Origin: JBAZMA01 sp041649995
Lineage (GTDB): Bacteria > Omnitrophota > Gorgyraeia > Velamenicoccales > Velamenicoccaceae
Length of the DNA: 64,000 bases
NCBI GenBank assembly: GCA_041649995.1
Contig: JBAZMA010000004.1
Coordinates: forward strand, 123,162 to 187,161
Direction of reading: 5' to 3'
Positions 17,234 through 25,126 of the stretch are shown one piece after another (within the stretch, counting starts at the first letter, position 1; each line of letters starts with the position of its first letter). Both the position numbers and the translations under genes were made by a program. Below the pieces are notes generated by a model that ran no database searches, was not told the DNA's origin, and was given only the letters and a program-made list of their open reading frames with translations.

Positions 17234-17794
17234 CTAAGCTTTGCTAAAAGGAATACCCATCAGCTTCAAAAACTCCAAAGACTCTTTCTGGGACGAAGAA
17301 TCGATGACAAGCGTGATGTCCATCCCCTGCACGCGGCTCACCCTATCGACGTCTACTTCCGGAAAAATAGCCTGTTCCGTGATGCCGATCGTAAAATTCC
17401 CCGCGGCGTCAAAAGACTTCGGGTTCAGGCCCCGAAAATCCCTGATACGGGGCAGGGCCGCGTTGATCATCCTGTCCAAAAATTCATACATTTTTTGCCG
17501 TCTCAGGGTCACCTTGCAGCCGATGGCCTGCTCTTCCTTGATCTTGAAATTAGCGATGGCTTTCTTGGCCCTGGTGACCACCGGTCTCTGTCCCGTAATC
17601 AATGCCAGTTCCTCGACGGATTTATCCAGAAGCTTGACGTCCGCAATGGCCTCACCGACGCCCATATTCACGACGATCTTTTTGAGGCGCGGGACCTGCA
17701 TGGCGTTCTTGTACCCCATGAGCTTGACCATCTCCGGGACAACTTCTTTCCTGTATTTCTCCAGCAAACGCGGAACGATTTTATTTTCTGTCAT
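17234..17794 (-). CDS. rplE: 50S ribosomal protein uL5
   Basis: 5S rRNA-binding protein contacting P-site tRNA. 186 residues with YKNAMQVPRLKKIVVNMGVGEA, ITGQRPVVTRAKKAIANFKI and RIRDFRGLNPKSFD. Normal length and spc position. Confidence 0.97.
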   Translation of the reverse strand: MTENKIVPRLLEKYRKEVVPEMVKLMGYKNAMQVPRLKKIVVNMGVGEAIADVKLLDKSVEELALITGQRPVVTRAKKAIANFKIKEEQAIGCKVTLRRQKMYEFLDRMINAALPRIRDFRGLNPKSFDAAGNFTIGITEQAIFPEVDVDRVSRVQGMDITLVIDSSSQKESLEFLKLMGIPFSKA

Positions 17795-17843
17795 GGGTTT
17801 ATCCTGAATCTAAAGTTATTGAAGTTAAACGATCGCGGCCGGT

Positions 17844-18158
17844 CTAAAACGCCTCATTGCATTTCTTGCACAGGCGCGATTTCGTCTTGTCCTTGAGAAC
17901 CGTAAACCCGACCTTCGTCGGGGCCTGACAATTCTTGCAGATCACCATCAGATTGGACAAAGCGATAGGCCTCTCCACCTGGATGATCCCCGTCTGCTGT
18001 TGCTCCGCCTGGGTCCTGCGCTGATGTTTTTTGACGTAATTGACCCCTTCCACAACCGCCTTGCGGGCTTCCGGCAGGACTTTCATGACCTTGCCCTTTT
18101 TCCCTTTATCCTTACCCGTCATAACGGCTACGGTATCGCCTTTTCTGATCTTTAACAT
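17844..18158 (-). CDS. rplX: 50S ribosomal protein uL24 with zinc motif
   Basis: Assembly-initiator protein of the large subunit. 104 residues: KOW motif at the N-terminus (KGDTVAVMTGKDKGKKGKV), then GVNYVKKHQR, and a C-terminal CxxC pair (C74, C77 and C97, C100) of the zinc-binding form. Confidence 0.96.
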   Translation of the reverse strand: MLKIRKGDTVAVMTGKDKGKKGKVMKVLPEARKAVVEGVNYVKKHQRRTQAEQQQTGIIQVERPIALSNLMVICKNCQAPTKVGFTVLKDKTKSRLCKKCNEAF

Positions 18159-18191
18159 GTCTTTTTCGCTTTACGTTGTGTTTATTCCCGG

Positions 18192-18560
18192 CTAGATAAC
18201 TTCCGGCGCCAAAGAAACGATTTTCATGAAATTCTTTTCCCTGAGTTCACGGGCCACAGGCCCAAACACGCGCGTCCCTCTCGGGTTCATATCTTTATCG
18301 ATCATAACAACGGCATTAGAATCAAACTTCAAATAGGAACCATCCGCCCTGCGCAAAGGAGCCCTCATGCGAACAACAACCGCCTTGGCAACTTCGCCTT
18401 TCTTGATGGTCGCGTCCGGCGAAGAGGATTTGATGTTGACGGTAATGATATCGCCTATGGTGGCGTCGAGCTTGCCCTTGCGGCCGATGACGCCGATGCA
18501 AGAGGCGACCTTGGCCCCGGTGTTATCCGCAACAGTCAACAGCGTGCGTTTAAAAATCAT
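18192..18560 (-). CDS. rplN: 50S ribosomal protein uL14
   Basis: Forms an intersubunit bridge. The start at 18560 gives MIFKRTLLTVADNTGAK, 122 residues, the exact family length, and overlaps the rpsQ stop (ATGA); the longer upstream frame falls inside rpsQ. Motifs include CIGVIG, GEVAKAVVVR and FGPVARELREK. Confidence 0.97.
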   Translation of the reverse strand: MIFKRTLLTVADNTGAKVASCIGVIGRKGKLDATIGDIITVNIKSSSPDATIKKGEVAKAVVVRMRAPLRRADGSYLKFDSNAVVMIDKDMNPRGTRVFGPVARELREKNFMKIVSLAPEVI

Positions 18561-18841
18561 TGGCCCTCTCCCGCCGAAGCCGCCTTGGAGATGATCTGAA
18601 CGACCCTCCACCGCTTATCCTTGGACATCGGCCTGGTTTCACGGATCAAAACCTTATCTCCCACGTGCGACTCGTTCTTCTCATCATGGGCTTTGAATTT
18701 TTCCTTCCTGCGGATCGTCTTTCCATACTGCGCGTGCTGCGTCAGGGTCTTGACCTCGACAACGACCGTCTTCTGCATCTTGTCGCTCTTGACGATTCCG
18801 ATAAATTCTTTTCTCGTTTTTATGGCCTGCTCTGCATTCAT
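18557..18841 (-). CDS. rpsQ: 30S ribosomal protein uS17
   Basis: Early 16S rRNA-binding OB-fold protein, 94 residues, with GIVKSDKMQKTVVVEVKT, YGKTIRRKEKFKAHDE and RPMSKDKRWRVV. Coupled at both ends: its ATG overlaps the rpmC stop and its stop overlaps the rplN start. Confidence 0.97.
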   Translation of the reverse strand: MNAEQAIKTRKEFIGIVKSDKMQKTVVVEVKTLTQHAQYGKTIRRKEKFKAHDEKNESHVGDKVLIRETRPMSKDKRWRVVQIISKAASAGEGQ

Positions 18842-19038
18842 TTTTGCCCCTTGCTTTCCGCTTCTTTCAAAATCGTCATGATGCGCGCGATCATCCGGTG
18901 CATCTGCTTGAACCTGTGGGGTTTGTCCACCTGTCCAATGGCTTTGCTGTAATTCAGCCGGCCAAGTTCCTCTTTCAAAGAGTCCAGCTTGGCAGACAAA
19001 TCTTCCTTGCTCAAATTTCTCAACTCATTCGTCTTCAT
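18838..19038 (-). CDS. rpmC: 50S ribosomal protein uL29
   Basis: Small exit-tunnel protein that docks SRP and trigger factor. 66 residues, all helical, MKTNELRNLSKEDLSAKLDSL and RHRFKQ-like PHRFKQMHRMIARIMTIL. Follows rplP by 9 bp. Confidence 0.96.
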   Translation of the reverse strand: MKTNELRNLSKEDLSAKLDSLKEELGRLNYSKAIGQVDKPHRFKQMHRMIARIMTILKEAESKGQK

Positions 19039-19047
19039 GTTCCCTTT

Positions 19048-19467
19048 TTAGGTTGTCTGTGTGCGAGAGATGAATTTGGTGCGCACGGGAAGCTTGAATG
19101 CCGCCAGGCGCATTGCGGTTCTGGCCAAAGGCTCCGGAACACCGCCCAACTCAAACAGGACAGCGCCCCTCTTGACCATGGCGACCCAAAAGGCCAGATC
19201 GCCCTTGCCTTTACCCTGGCGTGTTTCTGCGGGTTTTTTGGTCACGGACTTATGAGGGAAAATCCTGATCCAAACCTTGCCGCTTCCTCTCAACTGCCTG
19301 GCCAGAAGCACCCTGACGGCCTCGATCTGATTATTTTTGATCGCTCCGTTCTGCAAAGTCTTCAAGCCATACTCGCCGAAGCTCAACTCGCAACCCTTAA
19401 CCGCGAGACCACGGTTCTTTCCGCGTTGAAATTTTCTATATTTGACCCTTCGAGGCATTAAGGGCAT
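19048..19467 (-). CDS. rplP: 50S ribosomal protein uL16
   Basis: Organises the A-site tRNA region. The start at 19467 gives MPLMPRRVKYRKFQRG (139 residues, near family length), has AAGGAG 7 nt upstream and leaves 1 bp after the rpsC stop; an upstream alternative would run 45 bp into rpsC. Motifs include LSFGEYGLKTL and KVWIRIFPHKSVTKKPAETR. Confidence 0.96.
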   Translation of the reverse strand: MPLMPRRVKYRKFQRGKNRGLAVKGCELSFGEYGLKTLQNGAIKNNQIEAVRVLLARQLRGSGKVWIRIFPHKSVTKKPAETRQGKGKGDLAFWVAMVKRGAVLFELGGVPEPLARTAMRLAAFKLPVRTKFISRTQTT

Positions 19468-19468
19468 G

Positions 19469-20194
19469 TTATTCTCCTTTTGTCTTTCCGGATTCCGAAG
19501 GATGAGCGCCATCCGCCTGTTGCGCGGCTTCGTCCTTCTTCTTGCGATCCTGTCTGAGCCGTTCCAAGAGAGCGTCCCCTTTAAAAACCCAGACTTTGAC
19601 GCCGATCAAGCCGTAGCGTGTATGGGCTTCGGTAAAACCATAATCAATGTCCGCGCGGAACGTCTGCAGGGGAATACTGCCCCATTTATAGGTCTGTGTC
19701 CTGGCAATCTCGGCTCCGCCCAACCGCCCGGCCGCGTTCACCTTGATCCCTTTAGCGCCGGAAGAAATGGCTTGATCCATGGCCCTTTTGATGGCGCGCC
19801 GGAAAGCGATGCGTTTTTCCAGCTGAAAAGCGATATTCTCGGCGATCAATTGCGCGTCAACGGCCGGCGCCTTGACCTCTTCGATATCGACGACAATCTC
19901 TTTATTCTTGACGATATCCCTGAGCTCGCCGGTCAGCTTTTCGATATCCGCTCCATGCCGGCCGATGATGACGCCGGGCCTGGCGGAATGGATGCGGATC
20001 TTGACCTTACCCGCGACACGGTCAATCGTCACTTTTGAAACCGCGGCCTGCTTGAGCTGTTTCTTGACATGTTTGCGGATCTTGTAATCTTCTTCCAGAA
20101 AAAGTCCGAAATCAGCATGGCGAGCGAACCATCTGGAGCTTGAAGACTTGATAAAACCCAGCCGGACCGATATCGGATTTACTTTTTGACCCAC
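19469..20194 (-). CDS. rpsC: 30S ribosomal protein uS3
   Basis: mRNA-entry and helicase-site protein. 241 residues: MGQKVNPISVRLGF, KH domain with VIIGRHGADIEKL, C-domain with GAKGIKVNAAGRLGGAEIAR, and a charged tail after residue 210. An AGGAGG site lies just upstream of the ATG. Confidence 0.97.
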   Translation of the reverse strand: MGQKVNPISVRLGFIKSSSSRWFARHADFGLFLEEDYKIRKHVKKQLKQAAVSKVTIDRVAGKVKIRIHSARPGVIIGRHGADIEKLTGELRDIVKNKEIVVDIEEVKAPAVDAQLIAENIAFQLEKRIAFRRAIKRAMDQAISSGAKGIKVNAAGRLGGAEIARTQTYKWGSIPLQTFRADIDYGFTEAHTRYGLIGVKVWVFKGDALLERLRQDRKKKDEAAQQADGAHPSESGKTKGE

Positions 20195-20236
20195 AATTCC
20201 TCCTGATTTAACCTCAAATGACTTGCGAAATCTTCT

Positions 20237-20259
20237 AAAAAGGGACTACTTCCCTTTTT
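20237..20259 (-). terminator. Terminator-like hairpin over the rplV stop codon
   Basis: Arms AAAAAGGGA and TCCCTTTTT form a perfect 9-bp stem around AGTAG, which contains the rplV TAG stop. The T-rich 3' arm doubles as the T-run. It sits before the 51-bp gap to rpsC, inside the S10 cluster, so it is at most a partial terminator. Confidence 0.45.
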
Positions 20260-20686
20260 TAACAGTCTTAACGGCCGTTTTTCCCGCGCCAACCAGCCTC
20301 TGTTTCTTCAGGGGCTTTTTCGCTTCAACCTTGGGGGCTGGGGCCGCGGATGATTTGGCAGCCAAATCCAGTTCAACCCTGATGTGGCTTGTCCTTTTGA
20401 TGATCTCCGCCGCGCGTCCAAACGTTGCCGCCCTGAAACGCTTCCACCGGGGGCCTTCGTCAGCCGTGATCTTCGAGATCACCAAGTCCTGTTCATTCAG
20501 GCCTTTTGTCTTGGCATTGGCGATCGCGGAATGAAGCACTTTCGATACGTAATACGAAGGCCTCTTGTTGATAAATTTCAAGGCATTCAAGGCCTCCAGG
20601 GCGTTCATGCCCCTGACCAGATCGATGACCAGCCGTACTTTTCTTGCCGAACCTCTGATGTGTTTGACTTCTGCTTTTGCAATCAT
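20246..20686 (-). CDS. rplV: 50S ribosomal protein uL22 with basic C-terminal extension
   Basis: Exit-tunnel protein. The first ~110 residues are canonical (HIRGSARKVRLVIDLVRG, RPSYYVSKVLHSAIANA, DEGPRWKRFRAATFGRA, RTSHIRVEL). Residues ~110-146 are an Ala/Lys/Pro-rich tail not found in compact homologues. Its stop codon sits in a hairpin loop. Confidence 0.96.
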   Translation of the reverse strand: MIAKAEVKHIRGSARKVRLVIDLVRGMNALEALNALKFINKRPSYYVSKVLHSAIANAKTKGLNEQDLVISKITADEGPRWKRFRAATFGRAAEIIKRTSHIRVELDLAAKSSAAPAPKVEAKKPLKKQRLVGAGKTAVKTVKKGK

Positions 20687-20697
20687 AAGATCTTTCG

Positions 20698-20985
20698 TTA
20701 TGTCAGTTCGACGGCTTTCTTGGCCTTCACGCCGCCGTGCTTTCTGAATGTTCTGGTCGCCGCGAATTCTCCCAGTTTATGGCCCACCATGTTCTCCGTC
20801 ACAAACACGGGGACATGTTTTCGACCATCGTGGACCGCGATGGTCAAACCCACGAAATCCGGGGTGACTGTCGAACTCCTCGACCAGGTCTTGATGGGCA
20901 GTCTGGAACCGCTTCTGCGGGCCGCGTCAACCCTCTTTATAAGCTTCTCGTCAACAAATGGTCCTTTTTTCAGCGAACGCGCCAT
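20698..20985 (-). CDS. rpsS: 30S ribosomal protein uS19
   Basis: Head protein near the A-site finger. 95 residues: MARSLKKGPFVDEKLIKRV, KTWSRSSTVTPDFVGLTIAVHDG, GHKLGEFAATRTF. One-base overlap with rplB (TGATG type). Confidence 0.97.
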   Translation of the reverse strand: MARSLKKGPFVDEKLIKRVDAARRSGSRLPIKTWSRSSTVTPDFVGLTIAVHDGRKHVPVFVTENMVGHKLGEFAATRTFRKHGGVKAKKAVELT

Positions 20986-21821
20986 TAGCCATTCCTTCGT
21001 TTGATGATATATTTATTGGAATATCTTTTGTGTGTGCGGGTCTTCAAACCTTTGCACTTCTGTCCCCAGGGAGAAACAGGATGCGGATTTCCCTGTCCGG
21101 CCTTGCCTTCCCCGCCGCCATGAGGGTGGTCTATGGGATTCATGGCTGATCCGCGGACCGTCGGCCTGATGCCCAGCCAGCGCTTGCGCCCGGCCTTTCC
21201 GTGCATCTCGGCCTCGTGTTCCACGTTACCGACCTGGCCGACCGTTGCCAGACACTCAAGCCTGATCAAACGGACTTCCCCGGAAGGAAGCTTGATATGG
21301 CCGAAATCGCCTTCCTTGGCCGTGATCTGCGCCGCGTTACCCGCGCTGCGTCCGATCTGACCGCCCTTGCCTCTGGTCAATTCCACATTATGAATAAAAG
21401 TCCCCAGCGGGATGTAGCGCAGAGGCATCGTGTTGCCGGTCTTGACTTCCAGATCCGCGCCCAGGGAACTGGCCACGGTTTCCCCGGCCCGCAACCCCAA
21501 AGGGGCCAGGATATAGCTTTTCTGTCCGTCGGAATACTGGATGAGGGCGATACGGCAGGTCCTGTTGGGATCATACTGGATGGAAAGGACTGTGGCTGTA
21601 ACATCAAATTTGTCTCTTTTGAAATCCACGACGCGATAAAGCCTTTTGTGGCCTCCGCCGATGTGGCGCGTTGTGATACGGCCGTTATTATTTCTTCCGC
21701 CGGTCCTCTTCAAAGGCTGCAGAAGCGTTTTTTCCGGCCTTTGGCCTTTTGTCACTTCCTTGAAATCGGGAAGATTGGCCCATCGCATGCCAGGTGTTGT
21801 CGGTTTAAATCTCTTGACCAT
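20985..21821 (-). CDS. rplB: 50S ribosomal protein uL2
   Basis: Core protein required for subunit association and peptidyl transfer. 278 residues with MVKRFKPTTPGMRWA, the GGRNNNGRITTRHIGGGHKR motif and the C-terminal RGSAMNPIDHPHGGGEGK containing the conserved histidine. Normal family length. Confidence 0.97.
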   Translation of the reverse strand: MVKRFKPTTPGMRWANLPDFKEVTKGQRPEKTLLQPLKRTGGRNNNGRITTRHIGGGHKRLYRVVDFKRDKFDVTATVLSIQYDPNRTCRIALIQYSDGQKSYILAPLGLRAGETVASSLGADLEVKTGNTMPLRYIPLGTFIHNVELTRGKGGQIGRSAGNAAQITAKEGDFGHIKLPSGEVRLIRLECLATVGQVGNVEHEAEMHGKAGRKRWLGIRPTVRGSAMNPIDHPHGGGEGKAGQGNPHPVSPWGQKCKGLKTRTHKRYSNKYIIKRRNG

Positions 21822-21864
21822 CTTTTGACGCCTTCCTTGATTAACTCTCCCTTAAAGGAGAGGC

Positions 21865-22146
21865 TTACTTCGCGATCTCGATCTTCTGGTTCTCCGCCAG
21901 ACGCACGTATGCTTTTTTCCAATCGGGCTGTTTGCCCAATTGCATCCGGATCCTCTTCATTTTCCCCCGGACAACCACCGTGTTGACGTCGCGGACCTTG
22001 ACCTTGTAGATTTTCTCGACGGCATTTTTGATATCCACTTTCGTGGCGCCGCGCGAAACATAGAACTGATAGCATCCGTCGGATTCCAGACGGGAGCCTT
22101 TTTCAGAGTGAATCAAAGTTTTAATTATATCGTATGGGTTAGGCAT
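21865..22146 (-). CDS. rplW: 50S ribosomal protein uL23
   Basis: Exit-tunnel docking protein, 93 residues: YDIIKTLIHSEKGSRL, YQFYVSRGATKVDIKNAVEKIYKVKV. Its start overlaps the rplD stop by 8 bp. A 6-bp hairpin (CTCTCC/GGAGAG, 21845-21862) follows its stop in the gap to rplB. Confidence 0.97.
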   Translation of the reverse strand: MPNPYDIIKTLIHSEKGSRLESDGCYQFYVSRGATKVDIKNAVEKIYKVKVRDVNTVVVRGKMKRIRMQLGKQPDWKKAYVRLAENQKIEIAK

Positions 22147-22786
22147 TTTTCAAGCGTTTTGTTAAGTTTTTTAGGGAATCTCTCGAGATAATCAGCTTTC
22201 TGGTATTCATCACATCGTAGGCGTTCAACGTCGAGGAATCGGCCAGATGCAGACGAGGGATGTTTTTCGTTGACCGTTTAATGTTCTCCGTCACGGAATC
22301 CAGCACGCACAACACGCTTTCCGATTGGATTTTCAGGGCTTCCAGGAATTTGACGAATTCCTTTGTCTTCGGATGCAGGATGTGCACTTTTTCCACGAAG
22401 ATCACGTCGCCGCCCGAAATCTTGGCGTTGAGGCTGGACCTGAGCGCCTCGTTGCGCAACTGCTGCGGCATCGTATAACCGAAATCGCGGGGATGCGGAC
22501 CAAAGACGACTCCGCCATGCCGCCACAATGGAGAACGCGTGGACCCGACGCGGGCGCGACCCGTCCCCTTCTGGCGCCATGGTTTCTTTCCGCCGCCGGA
22601 TACCTCGCCGCGGGTCTTTGTCTGCGCGAGCCCCAGCCGGCGATTGGCGCGGTAACCCACGATCGCCTGATAGAGTGTTTTTTTTCTGACCGTTCCGTCG
22701 AAAACGCGGGAATCCAGCTCTATCTCTTCAACCACCTTATTCCCCATATCGACGACCGGAATGACAATGCGGTTCTTTTTTTCCAT
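22139..22786 (-). CDS. rplD: 50S ribosomal protein uL4
   Basis: Exit-tunnel protein and, in gamma-proteobacteria, feedback regulator of the S10 operon. 215 residues with YQAIVGYRANRRLGLAQTKTRGEVSGG, KPWRQKGTGRARVGSTRSPLWRHGGVVFGP and the C-terminal domain. Whether it regulates here is unknown, though a large hairpin precedes rpsJ. Confidence 0.97.
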   Translation of the reverse strand: MEKKNRIVIPVVDMGNKVVEEIELDSRVFDGTVRKKTLYQAIVGYRANRRLGLAQTKTRGEVSGGGKKPWRQKGTGRARVGSTRSPLWRHGGVVFGPHPRDFGYTMPQQLRNEALRSSLNAKISGGDVIFVEKVHILHPKTKEFVKFLEALKIQSESVLCVLDSVTENIKRSTKNIPRLHLADSSTLNAYDVMNTRKLIISRDSLKNLTKRLKNA

Positions 22787-22794
22787 AATGAACT

Positions 22795-23433
22795 TTACGC
22801 TTTCCTGTGTTTTTTGAATGACTTCCTGATCTCAAGAAGATTCTTGCTGGGACCCGGCACGGCCCCGTGGATCACAAGGATGTTGTTGGCCGTATCCACT
22901 TTGATGACTTTCAGATTCTGCACGGTGATCTTGTCATGGCCCATGTGCCCGGCCATGGTCTTGCCTTTGAAAACCCTGGACGGATCGGAACTGGCCCCGA
23001 TGGAACCCACGCGCCGATGCGACATGGAACCATGCGTCTGAGGCGTCCCCATCCAGTGCCAGCGCTTCATGCCGCCCTGGAATCCCTTTCCGATGGAGAT
23101 GCCGGTGATGTCCACAAAATCACCTTCCTGGAACACATCAACCTTGATCTCATCGCCCACCTTATAAGCGCTTTTGTCCTGAATTCGAAGCTCGCGGACA
23201 TAACGCTTCAGGGGCAGATTCAGCTTTTTGAACTCTCCAGCCTGGGGTTTTTTAACCTTGTTTTCCTTAACGTCTTCATACCCCACCTTGATGTTCTTTT
23301 CGTTAAGGCCCATCACAACGCAAGGACCCGCTTCGATGACGGTCACGGCTTTCACCTTCCCGTCCTCGCCGAAGATCTGCGTCATGCCGACCTTCTTTCC
23401 CAGTATCTTTATTGTGTTGTTCAATACACCCAT
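22795..23433 (-). CDS. rplC: 50S ribosomal protein uL3
   Basis: Early assembly protein near the peptidyl-transferase centre. 212 residues: ILGKKVGMTQIF, VTVIEAGPCVV, GISIGKGFQGGMKRWHW, GSIGASSDPSRVFKGKTMAGHMG. Normal order after rpsJ. Confidence 0.97.
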   Translation of the reverse strand: MGVLNNTIKILGKKVGMTQIFGEDGKVKAVTVIEAGPCVVMGLNEKNIKVGYEDVKENKVKKPQAGEFKKLNLPLKRYVRELRIQDKSAYKVGDEIKVDVFQEGDFVDITGISIGKGFQGGMKRWHWMGTPQTHGSMSHRRVGSIGASSDPSRVFKGKTMAGHMGHDKITVQNLKVIKVDTANNILVIHGAVPGPSKNLLEIRKSFKKHRKA

Positions 23434-23467
23434 GGCCCACTCTTCTCTGAAGCTGCCGAATTAGGTC

Positions 23468-23770
23468 TTAACGGATTTCTACGTCCACACCGGCAGGAAG
23501 ATTCAATTTACGCAAAGCGTCGATCGTCTTGGCAGTCGGCTCATGCAATTCCAGAAGCCTTTTGTGCGTCGCCAGGATAAACTGCTCCCGCGACTTCTTG
23601 TCAATGACGACGGAACGGTTTACGGTGTAGATCTCCTTCTTGGTCGGCAAAGGGATGGGGCCGGCAACTTTCGCCCCGCTCCTTTTGGCCGTTTCAACGA
23701 TTTCACGCGTTGACTGGTCCAAGAGACGGTGGTCGTATGCTTTGAGTCTTATACGGATTTTCTGTGCCAT
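23468..23770 (-). CDS. rpsJ: 30S ribosomal protein uS10
   Basis: Head protein and NusE, the partner of NusG in antitermination and coupling. 100 residues: KIRIRLKAYDHRLLDQSTREIVETAKRSGA, GPIPLPTKKEIYTVNRS. First gene of the S10 cluster, following tuf after a 91-bp structured gap. Confidence 0.97.
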   Translation of the reverse strand: MAQKIRIRLKAYDHRLLDQSTREIVETAKRSGAKVAGPIPLPTKKEIYTVNRSVVIDKKSREQFILATHKRLLELHEPTAKTIDALRKLNLPAGVDVEIR

Positions 23771-23799
23771 TGTTGTTGGTTTTCCTATTCTCTAACGCC

Positions 23800-23841
23800 C
23801 GCCGGAGACCTCATTGCGCGGCAATCAGGCCTCTTCCGGCG
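23800..23841 (-). promoter_or_regulatory. Large stem-loop in the tuf-rpsJ gap
   Basis: Minus-strand arms CGCCGGA and TCCGGCG close the structure; inside, CCT-G-ATTGC and GCAAT-G-AGG pair around a CGC loop. The total is about 15 paired bases in 42 nt. There is no T-run. The position directly before the S10 cluster is where ribosomal-protein feedback leaders are found in other bacteria; function here is inferred only. Confidence 0.5.
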
Positions 23842-23861
23842 TATTCATAATTCCATCCATC

Positions 23862-25064
23862 TTACTCGATGATCTCAGACACGACACCGGCGCCGACGGT
23901 ATGGCCGCCTTCGCGGATCGCGAAACGCAATTCCTTCTCCATGGCGATCGGCATGATCAATTCGGCTTCAACGGTGATATTGTCGCCCGGCATGATCATC
24001 TCAACGCCATCAGGAAGTTTGATCGAACCGGTCACATCCGTCGTCCTGAAATAGAACTGAGGCCTGTATCCGGTGAAAAACGGCGTGTGGCGCCCTCCCT
24101 CTTCCTTGGTGAGGATATAAACCTGCGCCTTAAACTTCTTGTGAGGCGTAATCGAACCCGGCGCCGCCAGGACCATCCCGCGCTCCAGGGACTCTTTGTC
24201 CACACCGCGCAGAAGCAATCCGACGTTATCTCCCGCCTGGCCGTCGTCTAAAAGCTTGCGGAACATTTCAATGCCGGTGACAACGGTCTTGCCGACCTCC
24301 GGCCTCATGCCCACAATATCGACGGTTTCGTTCAATTTGATCTTGCCTCTTTCGATACGCCCTGTTCCGACGGTACCGCGGCCGGAAATCGTAAAGACGT
24401 CTTCGACGGCCATCAAGAAAGGCTTTTCCAGTTCTCTCTTGGGCATCGGGATAAAATCATCGACCGCCTTCATGAGTTCAAAAATGGGCGAACACTTCGG
24501 GCAATCCGGCTTCGCGCAGAGGCAGGACAGGGCTTCTGTCGCGCTCCCTTTGACGATGGGCGTCTTGTCGCCGGGGAAATTATACTTCGTCAAAAGATCC
24601 CTGACTTCCATCTCGACGAGTTCGATCAATTCCTTGTCCTGGACCATGTCCACCTTGTTCAAGAACACGACGATGGCCGGAACGTTGACCTGGCGCGCCA
24701 AAAGAATGTGCTCGCGCGTCTGGGGCATCGGGCCGTCCGCGGCGGAAACAACCAGGACCGCGCCGTCCATCTGGGCCGCTCCGGTGATCATGTTCTTGAT
24801 GTAGTCAGCGTGACCGGGACAGTCGATATGCGCGTAATGCCTGGTATCCGTCTGATATTCGACGTGAGCGATGTTGATGGTAACGCCTCTTTCCCTCTCT
24901 TCGGGGGCGTTATCGATCGATTCATAGCTCCTGGCCTCCGCGTAACCCTTCTTGGCCAGCACCGTCGTGATCGCGGCTGTTAAGCTTGTTTTTCCATGGT
25001 CAACGTGTCCGATGGTGCCGATATTAACGTGCGGTTTGGTCCTGACAAACTTTTCTTTGGACAT
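23862..25064 (-). CDS. tuf: Elongation factor Tu with a four-cysteine insertion
   Basis: Delivers aminoacyl-tRNA to the ribosome. 400 residues with the G1 motif GHVDHGKTS (19-27), DCPGHADY, NKVDM (136-140) and domains II-III (GRGTVGTGRIERG). The G domain carries C181, C183, C188 and C191, a CxC-x4-CxxC pattern before the SPIFELMKAVD helix that E. coli EF-Tu lacks. It lies in the str position between fusA and rpsJ; no second tuf copy is near the tRNA-Thr/tRNA-Trp genes. Confidence 0.97.
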   Translation of the reverse strand: MSKEKFVRTKPHVNIGTIGHVDHGKTSLTAAITTVLAKKGYAEARSYESIDNAPEERERGVTINIAHVEYQTDTRHYAHIDCPGHADYIKNMITGAAQMDGAVLVVSAADGPMPQTREHILLARQVNVPAIVVFLNKVDMVQDKELIELVEMEVRDLLTKYNFPGDKTPIVKGSATEALSCLCAKPDCPKCSPIFELMKAVDDFIPMPKRELEKPFLMAVEDVFTISGRGTVGTGRIERGKIKLNETVDIVGMRPEVGKTVVTGIEMFRKLLDDGQAGDNVGLLLRGVDKESLERGMVLAAPGSITPHKKFKAQVYILTKEEGGRHTPFFTGYRPQFYFRTTDVTGSIKLPDGVEMIMPGDNITVEAELIMPIAMEKELRFAIREGGHTVGAGVVSEIIE

Positions 25065-25078
25065 TTCTCACCTCCGTT

Positions 25079-25125
25079 AGACCCTTCCTTTATTTATATG
25101 ATATCAGGAAGGTCTACCTTCCTGG
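25079..25125 (-). promoter_or_regulatory. Mutually exclusive hairpins between fusA and tuf
   Basis: On the minus strand, segment 1 CAGGAAGG pairs with segment 2 CCTTCCTG around TAGA (8 bp, 25105-25124). Segment 2 extended as AGACCTTCCT can instead pair with segment 3 AGGAAGGGTCT (25079-25089), with one bulged base. The two foldings exclude each other, and segment 3 ends just before the tuf GGAGG site. There is no T-run, so translational control or an mRNA-processing site is more likely than termination. Confidence 0.5.
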
Positions 25126-25126
25126 T

